A stretch of DNA of 64,000 nucleotides from Andeanibacterium sp036384795 (GCA_036384795.1 DASVLP010000070.1:1-64000); one strand, 5' to 3'. Positions 8,533 through 17,042 are shown, numbered from the stretch's first letter. Translations and numbers: made by a program. Notes: generated by a model from the letters alone, not told the origin.

Positions 8533-10421
8533 CCCATTCTTTTGAGCAGCCAGGAGAAGCTTCCCCCGCCGCGCGACACCATTCCCTGGATCGCCAGTTG
8601 CTGGATCGGATGCGCCTTGCCGCCGCCGTCGACCCAGATGCTTTCCTCGACCGCCAGCTCGCAATCCTCGACCGGCGGGGCAACGAACTGCCAATAGCTG
8701 CCGTCGGCCAGCGCGAGCCCGGCGCCCATGCCGCTGTCCGAGAGCCCGGCTTCGACCCCGGGCCCCAGGTGGAAGCGGATCGCGAACGGCAGCTTACCGC
8801 GCCGGCCCTTGCGGCCGACCGGCACCAGCAGGTCCTCGCCGCGCAGTTCGCTGCCGTCGTCGCGCAGCAGCAGGATCCGGCGGTGGAGCAGGCCGAAGCG
8901 GTTGGCGAAACCGTCATGGCTCGCCTCGATCCGGGTCGCGTTGCCGCCTTCCTTCACCGGCAGCAGGCGGCGGTCGATCTCGACTTCGCTGACGCCCGAG
9001 CCGAGCTTGCCGTTGATCAGCACCGCGGTGGAATTGGTGTCGTCGAGCACCAGCGTCGAATGCGCGGCGGTGGCGCGCAGGCCGTTCTCGATCCTGAGCG
9101 GCACTTGCCCGCCGGCGAACGCGGCGCCGCCGCAATTGACCACGATCCGCTGGCCGCGATCGGAGAACTCGAACGCCAGCGTCGAGGCGCAGCCGCTCCG
9201 TGTGTGGCGCGCCAGCGGCGGCGGCGCGGCGTCGAGCTGCAGCACCGCCTTGCCCGCGGCAACCCGCTGGTAGCCCCATTGCCGGACGTTGCGCAGCGGG
9301 CGCGTGCGCACCCCGCTCGCCTCGACCAGCGTGGCGATGCGCTCCGCCGGTATCGCGCCGGCGCCTTGCCAGTTGCCGAGCCCGCCATCCGAATGGATCA
9401 GCGCGAGCAGCGGCGGCACCAGCATCTGCAGCATCGCCTCGAGCTGCGGCGGCGGGTCGCGCCGGGTCGCGCGATAGCACGCGGCAAGGTCGGTCAGCAG
9501 CGTGATCGCCTCGATCTGACCCAGCGGGCTGCGCGAGAGCACCCCGCCGTCATCGCCCACCAGCTCGCCCAGCGCGCGCATCAGCCCGGCCTCGCCGTAA
9601 AGCCAGCGCGGCTTCCCTTCGGGCAGCAGCAATCCCGCCGCGACCACTCCGCACCAGCCGGCGACTTCGGCGAGGCGGTCCTCCGCCCGCGTCACATGGC
9701 GATCGAGCCAGCGCGCGGTCTCGGCGATCGCCGCTAACGCTTTTGCGCGCAACGCGCGATCGGCGCCCGAGAGGATCAGCGGCGCGTGGACCAGCCAGTT
9801 GAGCACCCGGTGCCCGGTGTTGCCGATGGCCCACGGCGCGCCCTTGCCCGGATGCGGATTGGCCTCGAGCCAGGCGGCGAGCACCCGCTCCGCCGTAGGG
9901 ATGCACTGCTCGCGCGGCGCGCTGGCGGCCAGGTCGCGCAGCCATTCGAAACCATGCACGGCACGTTCGAACGGCGGCATGAGCCTTGCGACCGACGAGA
10001 AATCCATCTGCAGGATCGGCGCCTTGACGCCATAGACCAGGAAATGCCCGGCGCGCAGCGCGACCCCCGCCACGCGCTCGCCGGTGAGCGGCGTCTCCAC
10101 CGTCGCAAGCACGCGCGGCTTGATCGGCTTGCGGAACGGCGCGGTGAGCGTGGTGCCCGACACCCCGAGACGATAGGCGAGGCGGATCAGCTTTTCGCCC
10201 GCGCTGGTCGCCGGCGGCGTGAAGTCGGTCAGCGCCAGCGCACGGCCGGGCTCGATCACTTCGCCGGTGCTGTCCCTGTGCTTTGCGGACCTGGCACGGC
10301 GCTTCGCCAGTGGTTCTTCGGCGCGTTCGTCGAGCGGGATCGCCGCGGCCGGCTCGTCGAGCGCGGCGGTTTCCAGGTCGGGGGCCGCAATTCTCGCCCG
10401 GGCGGTGATCCCTTCGCTCAT
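8529..10421 (-). CDS. Heparinase II/III-like protein
   Basis: A 630-residue protein of the heparinase II/III superfamily. The first 60 residues are low-complexity and charged, an all-alpha toroid-like region fills about residues 60-330, and the C-terminal beta-rich domain runs from about 340 to the end (including HSTLVLDD and RIEASHDGF). No signal peptide is evident, so a classical extracellular glycosaminoglycan lyase role is doubtful. The ATG at 10421 overlaps the rpe stop (ATGA) and its own TGA overlaps the purH GTG, so the three are tightly coupled. Proteins of this family beside purH are common in alphaproteobacteria; the true substrate is unknown and may be an uronate-containing polysaccharide. 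Confidence 0.83.
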   Translation of the reverse strand: MSEGITARARIAAPDLETAALDEPAAAIPLDERAEEPLAKRRARSAKHRDSTGEVIEPGRALALTDFTPPATSAGEKLIRLAYRLGVSGTTLTAPFRKPIKPRVLATVETPLTGERVAGVALRAGHFLVYGVKAPILQMDFSSVARLMPPFERAVHGFEWLRDLAASAPREQCIPTAERVLAAWLEANPHPGKGAPWAIGNTGHRVLNWLVHAPLILSGADRALRAKALAAIAETARWLDRHVTRAEDRLAEVAGWCGVVAAGLLLPEGKPRWLYGEAGLMRALGELVGDDGGVLSRSPLGQIEAITLLTDLAACYRATRRDPPPQLEAMLQMLVPPLLALIHSDGGLGNWQGAGAIPAERIATLVEASGVRTRPLRNVRQWGYQRVAAGKAVLQLDAAPPPLARHTRSGCASTLAFEFSDRGQRIVVNCGGAAFAGGQVPLRIENGLRATAAHSTLVLDDTNSTAVLINGKLGSGVSEVEIDRRLLPVKEGGNATRIEASHDGFANRFGLLHRRILLLRDDGSELRGEDLLVPVGRKGRRGKLPFAIRFHLGPGVEAGLSDSGMGAGLALADGSYWQFVAPPVEDCELAVEESIWVDGGGKAHPIQQLAIQGMVSRGGGSFSWLLKRMG

Positions 10422-11080
10422 GCCGCCCCCCGCAGTGCCGCGATGTTGGCGGCGTAACGTTGCGTCCCACCCTTGAAGCTGGCCGAGCCGGCAACCAGCA
10501 CGTCCGCCCCGGCCGCGACGCATTGCCGCGCGGTCTCCGGATTGATCCCGCCGTCGACCTCGATCTGCACGGCCAGGCCCTGCTGGTCGATGCGCTTGCG
10601 CACCGCTTCGATCTTGCCCAACTGGCTGGGGATGAAGCTCTGCCCGCCGAAGCCCGGGTTCACGCTCATCACCAGGACCAGGTCGATTTCCTCGAGCAGG
10701 TAGTCGAGCATCTTGGCGGGTGTGCCCGGATTGAGCGAAATCCCCGCCCGCTTGCCGGCAGCCTTGATCGCCTGCACCGTGCGGTGGACGTGCGGCCCCG
10801 CCTCGGGATGGACGGTGATGATATCCGCGCCCGCATCGGCGAACGCCTCGATGAACGGATCGACCGGCGAGATCATCAGGTGGACGTCGAGCGGCTTTTG
10901 CGTGTGCGGACGCAGGGCCTTCACCACCGCCGGGCCGATCGTCAGGTTGGGGACGAAGTGGCCGTCCATCACGTCGACGTGGATCCAGTCGGCGCCGGCT
11001 TCGTCCATCGCGCGCACTTCTTCGCCGAGCCGGGAAAAGTCGGCCGACAGGATCGACGGCGAGATCAGTGGGGCGCTCAT
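10418..11080 (-). CDS. rpe: Ribulose-phosphate 3-epimerase
   Basis: A 220-residue TIM-barrel enzyme that interconverts ribulose 5-phosphate and xylulose 5-phosphate in the pentose phosphate pathway. The metal and catalytic motif HVDVMDGHFVPN (from H34), DVHLMIS (H66), MSVNPGFGGQ and EVDGGIN are all present. Length is typical. It is the first gene of the rpe-heparinase-purH operon and ends in an ATGA overlap with the next gene. Confidence 0.97.
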   Translation of the reverse strand: MSAPLISPSILSADFSRLGEEVRAMDEAGADWIHVDVMDGHFVPNLTIGPAVVKALRPHTQKPLDVHLMISPVDPFIEAFADAGADIITVHPEAGPHVHRTVQAIKAAGKRAGISLNPGTPAKMLDYLLEEIDLVLVMSVNPGFGGQSFIPSQLGKIEAVRKRIDQQGLAVQIEVDGGINPETARQCVAAGADVLVAGSASFKGGTQRYAANIAALRGAA

Positions 11081-11385
11081 TGCGATATGTTGCCCTATCC
11101 CGCGGCGCGTTGCGCAAACAAGCGGCGCCTAGGCGATTTTCCACACCAGATGTCGTAGATAACCGACATATCGGGCGCGATATGCGGCAGTGCGTTTGAA
11201 TCGGCTTGGAAAAGGGCTTGCGCAGCTATCTGCAAGCTGACCGCGGAATTCACTCTGTATTCACTGGCCAAGGTCGAGTAAGGCCGCGGCCGAGGGATCG
11301 TCGCTGCCGAAAAGAACTCCTCCCCGCATTCCGCTTCCCGCGGCCTGCCTTCTCCTTACCTTCAATCCGCCAGGACACGACCGCC
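11081..11385. other. Intergenic region between divergent rpe and DUF2141 genes
   Basis: A 305-base non-coding stretch that must hold the promoters of both divergent units. No convincing ORF with a ribosome-binding site or RNA gene was found. It contains a direct repeat, ATTCACT at 11248-11254 and 11259-11265, with an 11-base period (one helical turn), of the kind used by OmpR-type response regulators. A single DnaA-box-like TTTTCCACA near 11139 is probably chance. Confidence 0.5.
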
Positions 11386-11889
11386 ATGACGATGACATTC
11401 GCCCGCAGGGCCGGCATTGCCCTGCTCGCAAGCGTGGCCGCGCTGCCGTTCGGAGCTGCCGCGCCGGCTGCCGCGCCGGCCTCGCCGCCCGCCGACTGCC
11501 AGGGCCGCGAGAAGTGGGACAGCGGCGTCTGGATCAATATCGTCGCGCAGAACATGCGCTCGAGCGACGGCTATCTCGCTGTCACCCTTTATCCCGACGA
11601 CCGCAGCAAGTTCCTGGCCAAGGGCGGCTCGCTGATGGCGCGGTTCTTCCCGGCGCAGAAGGGCGAGACGCGCGCCTGCGTGATGCTGCCCAAAACCGGC
11701 GTCTACGGTATCGCGCTCTATCACGACGAGAACGGCAACCACACTTTCGACCGCAAGCTGCTGCCCGAGGAAGGCTACGGCTTCTCGAACAACCCCTCGA
11801 CGCTCGCCGGATTGCCCGCGTGGAGCTCGGTGCGGCTGAACGTCACCAAGACCAACCTCGTCACCCACATCACGATCAAGTATCCGTAA
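11386..11889 (+). CDS. DUF2141 secreted protein
   Basis: A 167-residue protein with an N-terminal signal peptide (a hydrophobic LLASVAALPFGAAAPAAA stretch, cleavage near residue 28) and a beta-rich body containing GVYGIALYHDENGNHTFD, typical of DUF2141 proteins. The acidic DENGNHTFD segment resembles a calcium-binding loop. The ATG at 11386 is chosen because it opens the signal peptide; the frame extends upstream but without a good start. Located in the periplasm or outside the cell (inference); function unknown. It stands alone between the rpe operon and a convergent SDR gene. Confidence 0.8.
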   Translation: MTMTFARRAGIALLASVAALPFGAAAPAAAPASPPADCQGREKWDSGVWINIVAQNMRSSDGYLAVTLYPDDRSKFLAKGGSLMARFFPAQKGETRACVMLPKTGVYGIALYHDENGNHTFDRKLLPEEGYGFSNNPSTLAGLPAWSSVRLNVTKTNLVTHITIKYP

Positions 11890-11904
11890 AAGACGCCTCG
11901 GCGG

Positions 11905-12618
11905 TTACCAGGGAACCGTCCGGCCTTCGCGATCGAGATATTCGAGGCCGGGCCGCGCGCGCTTGGCGAGCAGCACGTCGACCAGCAGCGGCACGCTTTC
12001 CTCGACGCCGTACGGCGCCCCGGGCCCGCCCATCTCGGTGCGGATCCAGCCCGGCGCCAACACCAGCATCGCGCGCCGGGGATCGGCCTGTCGTGCCGCG
12101 AAACTGCGCATGAACGTGTTCAGCGCCGCTTTGCTGCCGCGATAGACGTCCCACCCTCCGCTCTCGTTGTTGGCGACGCTGCCGAGCCCGGAGGTCATTG
12201 CGCCGATCAAGCCGTCCGCCGGCACGAGATCCTGCAACGCTTCGATCACCCGCATCGGGCTCAGCGCGTTGGTGGTCATCACGCGCACGAACTCGTCGGT
12301 GGCCGCCCGGCCGGCCGGAAGATCGGTATCCGGGGTGGTGATCCCCGCGTTCACGAACAGCATGTCGAGCACCCGGCCCGACAAGCGCGCACGCAACGCG
12401 GCGATCTGATCCGGTTCGTTGATGTCGAGCGTTTCGACTTCCACACGCCCCGGGTGCTTTTCCGCCAGATCGTGCAGCGCAGTGCGGCTTTCCGCCCTTA
12501 CCGTGCCGATCACGTTCCAGCCCCGCCGGACGAATTCCGCCGCCACCGCTTGGCCGAGGCCGCGCGAGGCGCCGACGATCAGCACGGTGCGGATTTCGCC
12601 GTCAGGCACGGAGGACAT
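11905..12618 (-). CDS. Short-chain dehydrogenase/reductase
   Basis: A 237-residue classical SDR. The cofactor motif is GASRGLG (residues 16-22), followed by the NAG motif (90-92), and the catalytic triad is S143, Y159, K163 (YRGSK). The C-terminus ends DREGRTVPW, like the small SDRs of the C-factor/CsgA type. It follows the nucleotidyltransferase gene after 12 bases and is probably the last gene of the inositol-phosphate operon, but nothing in the sequence ties its substrate to inositol. Substrate unknown. Confidence 0.85.
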   Translation of the reverse strand: MSSVPDGEIRTVLIVGASRGLGQAVAAEFVRRGWNVIGTVRAESRTALHDLAEKHPGRVEVETLDINEPDQIAALRARLSGRVLDMLFVNAGITTPDTDLPAGRAATDEFVRVMTTNALSPMRVIEALQDLVPADGLIGAMTSGLGSVANNESGGWDVYRGSKAALNTFMRSFAARQADPRRAMLVLAPGWIRTEMGGPGAPYGVEESVPLLVDVLLAKRARPGLEYLDREGRTVPW

Positions 12619-12630
12619 GGGCAGGGCCTT

Positions 12631-13389
12631 TCACGCCCGGTCGGGCGCAATGCTGGTTTCGAACAACTCGGGTAGGTGGAGCGGAGCATCGCTTTCCGCA
12701 ATCGCGTGAAAGCGCGGCTCGTCGACATCGAGCCACCACGCATCGCCGATCTCCATCGTCGCTGCGCGCCCGGCGTCGGCCAGGCGCTGCATTCCTTCCG
12801 ACAGGCTGCCCGCCGCACCGCCGCGGATTGCCGCCGCAATGGCGTCCGCCAGTTCCGGCGTGGCGAGGAACGCGCCGCAGTCGACCGCATCGTGGGGGGC
12901 AACGTGCTTGCCGATCGCCGCAATCTTCCCGTCGGGGCCCGTGCGCACCCAGGTCGCGTCGGCCGGATCGACCAGCGGATTGTCGAGCCGCCGGTCGATC
13001 GCCAGGGTTACCCCGCGCGAAGGATCGCCCTCGCGCGCGAGTCGCTCGAGGATGCGGGCCTGGAAGATGTGGTCGCTCATCAGCAGCAGGTAATCGCCGG
13101 CGATCCGCGCGGCGCCCGCCAGCACCGAATGGCCGTTCGGCACCGACCAGTCCGCCACCCGCGCCGGCTCGATCTCGATCCCGCTGCGGCGGGAGAGGCC
13201 AGCCAGGAACGCTTCGAGCGCGTCGGCTTCGTGCCCGGTGACCACGACCACCCGCGTTGCTCCCGCGCGCGCGGCCTGGCGCACGCCGAGCTCGATCAGC
13301 GGCACGCCGCGCACCGCCAGCAGCGGCTTCGACTGCGCGAGCGCGCGCAGCCTGCTGCCGTATCCGGCGGCGATGATCAGCGCGTCCAT
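12631..13389 (-). CDS. Sugar/inositol-phosphate nucleotidyltransferase (IPCT-like)
   Basis: A 252-residue NTP transferase with the signature AAGYGSRL (residues 7-14) and SKPLLAVRGVPLIE, plus the metal-binding MSDHIF segment near residues 102-107. The family joins a sugar or alditol phosphate to an NMP. Because it sits between an inositol-phosphate synthase gene and the adjacent, divergent CDP-alcohol phosphotransferase gene, the best guess is a CTP:inositol-1-phosphate cytidylyltransferase making CDP-inositol, as in the di-myo-inositol phosphate pathway of hyperthermophiles, where this domain is fused to the phosphotransferase. That assignment is inference; phosphocholine or other alditol-phosphate cytidylyltransferase activity is possible. 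Confidence 0.75.
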   Translation of the reverse strand: MDALIIAAGYGSRLRALAQSKPLLAVRGVPLIELGVRQAARAGATRVVVVTGHEADALEAFLAGLSRRSGIEIEPARVADWSVPNGHSVLAGAARIAGDYLLLMSDHIFQARILERLAREGDPSRGVTLAIDRRLDNPLVDPADATWVRTGPDGKIAAIGKHVAPHDAVDCGAFLATPELADAIAAAIRGGAAGSLSEGMQRLADAGRAATMEIGDAWWLDVDEPRFHAIAESDAPLHLPELFETSIAPDRA

Positions 13390-13409
13390 TGCGGGCTTCT
13401 CTAACAGAA

Positions 13410-13442
13410 CGGCGCCGGAAAGCCGATCGGGCCCCGGCGCCG
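13410..13442 (-). terminator. Intercistronic hairpin after inositol-phosphate synthase
   Basis: An inverted repeat CGGCGCCGG / CCGGCGCCG with a 15-base loop lies in the 70-base gap between inositol-phosphate synthase and the nucleotidyltransferase. There is no T-tract, so it may partly attenuate transcription or stabilise the upstream message rather than end it. Confidence 0.4.
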
Positions 13443-13459
13443 GTTCCTTCCGCTTCAGC

Positions 13460-14563
13460 TTACTCGGCCGCGAGAGCCGCGTTGTCGGAGATGTATTCCT
13501 CGACCATCTGCGCGGCGAGATCGTCGTTGAACTGCTGCGGCGGATGCTTGCAGTAGAACGCCGACGGGCCGACCAGCGCCCCGCCCTCGCCGCGCTCGAG
13601 CGCGATCTTGCAGCAGCGGATCGCGTCCATCACCACCGCGGCGGAGTTCGGGCTGTCCTCGACCGAGAGCCTGAGCTCGAGGTTCATCGGCACGTTGCCC
13701 CACAGGTTGCCTTCGAGGCGCAGGAAGCACAGCTTGTTGTCCTTCTGCCACGGCACGTAGTCGGACGGGCCGACGTGGATGTTCTCGTCCTCGAGCCGCT
13801 GGACCAGCATCGCCTGGACCGCCTCGGTCTTCGATTCCTTCTTCGAGCCGAGCCGCTGGCGGTCGAGCATGTTCATGAAATCGGTGTTGCCGCCGGTGTT
13901 GAGCTGGTAGGTCCGCTCGACGTTCACGCCGCGAGCGCCGAACAGGCTGGAGAGCACGCGGTGGACGATCGTCGCCCCGACCTGGGCCTTCACGTCGTCG
14001 CCCACGATCGGCAGCCGGCGCTCGGCGAAGCGCCGCTCCCACTCCGGACGGCTGGCGATGAACACCGGCATGCAGTTGACCACCCCGACGCCGGCCTCGA
14101 GCGCGCATTCCATGTAGAACTCGGTCGCCTGCTGCGAGCCGACCGGCAGGTAGTTCAGAAGCACTTCGGTGCCCGAGCGCTTGAGCTCGGCAACGATCGC
14201 TTCCTTGGTCGCTTCGGGCGCGCCGGCGAGTTCGAAGCCGTAATCGCCCTTGCCGAGCATATGTTCGGCGACGCCATCGAGGATCCGCCCCATCATCACC
14301 TTCGCGCCGGTCTTCGGCACATCGCGCTCGAACACCGCGGTGCAGTTCGGCGGCGCGAAGATCGCTTCGGAAATGTCCTTGCCGACCTTGCGGGCGTCGA
14401 CATCGACCGCCATCACGAACTCGACGTCGCCCGCGCCGTAACCGCCCATCTGCTGGTGGATCAGGCCACCGGCCGAATTGTTCTTGCGGTAATAGGCGGC
14501 GCCTTGGACCAGCGAACTGGCGCAATTGCCCACGCCGATCATGGCGACCTTGATTGGCTTCAT
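13460..14563 (-). CDS. myo-inositol-1(3)-phosphate synthase
   Basis: A 367-residue NAD-dependent synthase that converts glucose 6-phosphate to myo-inositol phosphate. The NAD site is GVGNCASSL (residues 10-18), NYLPVGS at 137-143 and LNTGGNTDFMNML (221-233) match the core of the family, and the lysine-rich SKKESKT (240-246) provides the catalytic lysines. The size is that of the compact archaeal/actinobacterial type. The ATG at 14563 is preceded by GAAGGG. It heads a unit with the nucleotidyltransferase and SDR, and a CDP-alcohol phosphotransferase diverges from it, pointing to inositol-phosphate incorporation rather than inositol catabolism. Confidence 0.93.
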   Translation of the reverse strand: MKPIKVAMIGVGNCASSLVQGAAYYRKNNSAGGLIHQQMGGYGAGDVEFVMAVDVDARKVGKDISEAIFAPPNCTAVFERDVPKTGAKVMMGRILDGVAEHMLGKGDYGFELAGAPEATKEAIVAELKRSGTEVLLNYLPVGSQQATEFYMECALEAGVGVVNCMPVFIASRPEWERRFAERRLPIVGDDVKAQVGATIVHRVLSSLFGARGVNVERTYQLNTGGNTDFMNMLDRQRLGSKKESKTEAVQAMLVQRLEDENIHVGPSDYVPWQKDNKLCFLRLEGNLWGNVPMNLELRLSVEDSPNSAAVVMDAIRCCKIALERGEGGALVGPSAFYCKHPPQQFNDDLAAQMVEEYISDNAALAAE

Positions 14564-14840
14564 TGATTCAAATCCCTTCAGAAGACGGCGCGAAATATTA
14601 CGATCTCGCGTCACGCGCGTGCCGCGCGAAAAAGCAAGAACTTGGCTACGCGTCAAGCGAACGAAATGCACTGTCTCAAATCTGCAACACAGTGTGGCAT
14701 ACGCGCACAAGCGCGGCGATGCCGGCGCCGAGCCGCAAGGACCGCGCCGAGCGCTTCCTTTTTCCTGTTCGCGCAGGTCAAAGCCGCTATAGGCTTGCGC
14801 CCGAACGCCAGATGAACCGCGACCAAGGTCTTCCGCCAGC
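14564..14840. other. Divergent promoter region of the inositol cluster
   Basis: A 277-base spacer between inositol-phosphate synthase and the CDP-alcohol phosphotransferase. It contains a spaced inverted repeat CACTGT / ACAGTG (14669-14674 and 14689-14694) that could be an operator, and AT-richer patches suitable for promoters. A minimal ORF of 10 codons (14812-14844) ends in an ATGA overlap with the phosphotransferase start and may be a leader peptide or chance. Confidence 0.4.
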
Positions 14841-15713
14841 ATGACTTCGACCGCCGAGCGTCCGATGCGGCCGCCCGAGCTGCAGGACCCGCTCAACACC
14901 TACTTGTATCATCCGCTGTCGTGGCGGCTGGCGCGACTGCTCGCGAAAACGCCGGCGACCCCCAACATGGTCTCGGTGTTCGGCGCGCTGATGGTGGTCG
15001 GGGCGGGGGCGGCTTACGCCGGGCTTGCCTGGCCGCTGTCCGCCGCGCTCGGGATGGCGCTGCACATGGGCTGGCACGTGGTCGACGGCGCCGACGGAGA
15101 CCTTGCGCGGATGACCGGACGGGCGAGCCCGATCGGCGAGCTGGTCGACGGGTTCTGCGACTACAGCAGCCACGTCGTGCTCTACGTGATCCTTGCGATG
15201 GTGTTGCAGCACCAGATCGGCTGGGTTGCCTGGCCGATCGCCGTTGCGGCTGGTGCGAGCCACATCCTGCAGTCGAACCACATCGAAGTGCAGCGCCGCT
15301 GCTATCAATGGTGGTTTTACGACAAGCCGTGGCTCGGGATCACGCACGAAGCGGCGGGCGCGCAGACTCGCGCCAAGGGCGTCGCCGGGCTGGTCAGCAC
15401 CTACCTCGCATTGGGCAGCGGGGTGACCCCGGCCACCGCCGAGCTCGACCGGCTGAAGGAGCGCGCCGAGCGCGATCCGCGGGCGACCGCGCGGTTCAAG
15501 GCCGCCGTGCGCGCCGAAATCCCGCGGCTGGCAACCATCTGGCGGTTTCTCGGCCCCAATCCCCGGGCGATCGTGCTGGGGCTGTCGATGTTCGCGGGCA
15601 GCCCGCTGTGGTATTTCGTCTACCAGACGCTGGTGCTCGACACCTTGCTGGCGGTTTCCGTGCGGGCGCACAATGCCGCGTGGCGGCGGGTCGCCGCAAG
15701 GCTGGCGGGGTGA
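14841..15713 (+). CDS. CDP-alcohol phosphatidyltransferase family membrane enzyme
   Basis: A 290-residue integral membrane enzyme with the complete CDP-alcohol phosphotransferase motif between residues 82 and 107: D82, D85-G86, A89-R90, G99, D103, D107. Hydrophobic segments lie near 42-62, 64-80, 112-145 and 235-260. The family moves an alcohol phosphate from a CDP-alcohol to an acceptor. Next to inositol-phosphate synthase and a cytidylyltransferase-like gene, it may use CDP-inositol, either onto inositol phosphate (as DIPP synthase does) or onto a lipid; or CDP-diacylglycerol with inositol phosphate. The sequence alone does not decide between these. Confidence 0.85.
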   Translation: MTSTAERPMRPPELQDPLNTYLYHPLSWRLARLLAKTPATPNMVSVFGALMVVGAGAAYAGLAWPLSAALGMALHMGWHVVDGADGDLARMTGRASPIGELVDGFCDYSSHVVLYVILAMVLQHQIGWVAWPIAVAAGASHILQSNHIEVQRRCYQWWFYDKPWLGITHEAAGAQTRAKGVAGLVSTYLALGSGVTPATAELDRLKERAERDPRATARFKAAVRAEIPRLATIWRFLGPNPRAIVLGLSMFAGSPLWYFVYQTLVLDTLLAVSVRAHNAAWRRVAARLAG

Positions 15714-15738
15714 CGCGCGCGGCGCTACACTTGGCGCC

Positions 15739-16935
15739 ATGCTGACCCAATCTCTGCTCGAGGATGCCCGCGCGATCGCGGACCGCGTCGTTAACCTGCG
15801 CCGCGCGATCCATGCCGAGCCCGAGCTCGGGCTCGAAACCCCCAAGACCCGCGCCAAAGTGCGCGCCGAGCTGGCCGACCTGCCGCTCGAATGGCGCGAG
15901 GGGACTTCGTGCACCGGCGCGGTGGCGACCCTCAAAGGCGGCAGGCCCGGGCCGAGCGTATTGCTGCGCGGCGACATGGACGCGCTGCCGATGCAGGAGG
16001 AAACCGGGCTCGAATTCGCCTCCAATATCCCCGGGCGGATGCATGCCTGCGGGCACGACACCCACACCGCGATGCTCGCGGGCGCCGCGCGGGTCCTCGC
16101 CGGGCGCCGCGAGGAGCTGGCCGGCGAAGTGCGGTTCATGTTCCAGCCGGGCGAGGAAGGCTTCCACGGCGCGCGCTTCATGCTCGAGGAAGGGCTGCTG
16201 GACCCGCTGCCCGAAGCGGCGTTCGCGCTGCACATCATGCCCAACGCGCGCCATGGCGTGATCGGCAGCCGCACCGGCGCCCTGCTCGCCGCTGCCGACA
16301 TGGTCGAGATCACGGTCACCGGCCGCGGCGGGCACGCCTCGATGCCCCACAACACGCGCGATCCGGTGCCGATCGCCTGCGAGATCGTCGGCGCGCTGCA
16401 GACCTTGGTGACCCGCCGCTTCAATGCGGCCGAGGCGGTGGTGGTGACGATAACCCAGCTCGACGCGGGCAGCGCGCACAACATCATTCCCAACACCGCG
16501 GTGCTGAAAGGCACGATCCGCACGCTTTCGCCGGAGAACCGGCAAGGCGTGCAGGCGGCGATCGCGAAGCTCGTCGAAGGGGTCGGCGGAGCGCACGACA
16601 TGACGGCGACGGCCCGGTTCACCCCCGGCTTTCCGCCGACGATCAACGACGCGCGCGCGGTCGCGCTGGGCGAGGCGGTGGCGCAAGAGCTGGGCGGCGC
16701 GGAGGCGTTCCAGCGGCTCGAGCATCCGCTGATGGGCGCGGAGGACTTTTCCTACGTGCTGCAGAAGCTGCCCGGGGCGATGTTCTTCCTCGGCGTGGCG
16801 CGCGAGGGGGACGACTGGAGCCAGTGCTGCGGGCTCCATTCGAGCCACATGCACGTCGACGAGGCCGTGCTGCCGCGCGGCGTGGCTTTCCTCGCCGGCT
16901 GCGCGACGCGGTTTTTGGCCAACGGATGGTCTTGA
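15739..16935 (+). CDS. M20-family amidohydrolase (hippurate/N-acyl-amino-acid hydrolase type)
   Basis: A 398-residue metal-dependent amidohydrolase of the M20D type. Metal and catalytic motifs are RGDMDALP (77-84), CGHDTH (104-109) and QPGEEG (136-141), with a dimerisation (lid) domain in the middle and GAEDFSY near the C-terminus. It cleaves the amide of N-acyl amino acids in related enzymes; the exact substrate here is unknown. No signal peptide. It follows the CDP-alcohol enzyme after 25 bases and may be co-transcribed. Its stop is followed within 6 bases by the duplicated tRNA end. Confidence 0.9.
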   Translation: MLTQSLLEDARAIADRVVNLRRAIHAEPELGLETPKTRAKVRAELADLPLEWREGTSCTGAVATLKGGRPGPSVLLRGDMDALPMQEETGLEFASNIPGRMHACGHDTHTAMLAGAARVLAGRREELAGEVRFMFQPGEEGFHGARFMLEEGLLDPLPEAAFALHIMPNARHGVIGSRTGALLAAADMVEITVTGRGGHASMPHNTRDPVPIACEIVGALQTLVTRRFNAAEAVVVTITQLDAGSAHNIIPNTAVLKGTIRTLSPENRQGVQAAIAKLVEGVGGAHDMTATARFTPGFPPTINDARAVALGEAVAQELGGAEAFQRLEHPLMGAEDFSYVLQKLPGAMFFLGVAREGDDWSQCCGLHSSHMHVDEAVLPRGVAFLAGCATRFLANGWS

Positions 16936-16940
16936 GCGGC

Positions 16941-16959
16941 TGGCGCACCCGACAGGATT
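16941..16959. repeat. Duplicated 3' end of tRNA-Arg (att-like)
   Basis: A 19-base sequence identical to 17073-17091, the last 19 bases of the tRNA-Arg gene including its encoded CCA, in the same orientation, 132 bases away. Duplicated tRNA 3' ends arise when an element integrates at a tRNA, so this may be the remnant of an attachment site. Nothing resembling an integrase lies between the copies. Confidence 0.6.
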
Positions 16960-17042
16960 ACCCGGCGCTGCGCGCCTCGTGATCTCCGCGCCTGCGGCGC
17001 TCCGATTCCGAACAGGGTTCGAACCGTCATGATCCGCCAAAC

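Noticed and set aside
8508..9737. Plus-strand ORF opposite the heparinase-like gene
   Set aside because: Shadow frame; the sense strand has family motifs and coupled starts and stops.
11139..11147. DnaA-box-like TTTTCCACA near rpe as evidence of an origin
   Set aside because: A single imperfect box with no companions; the parS cluster points to the other end of the window.
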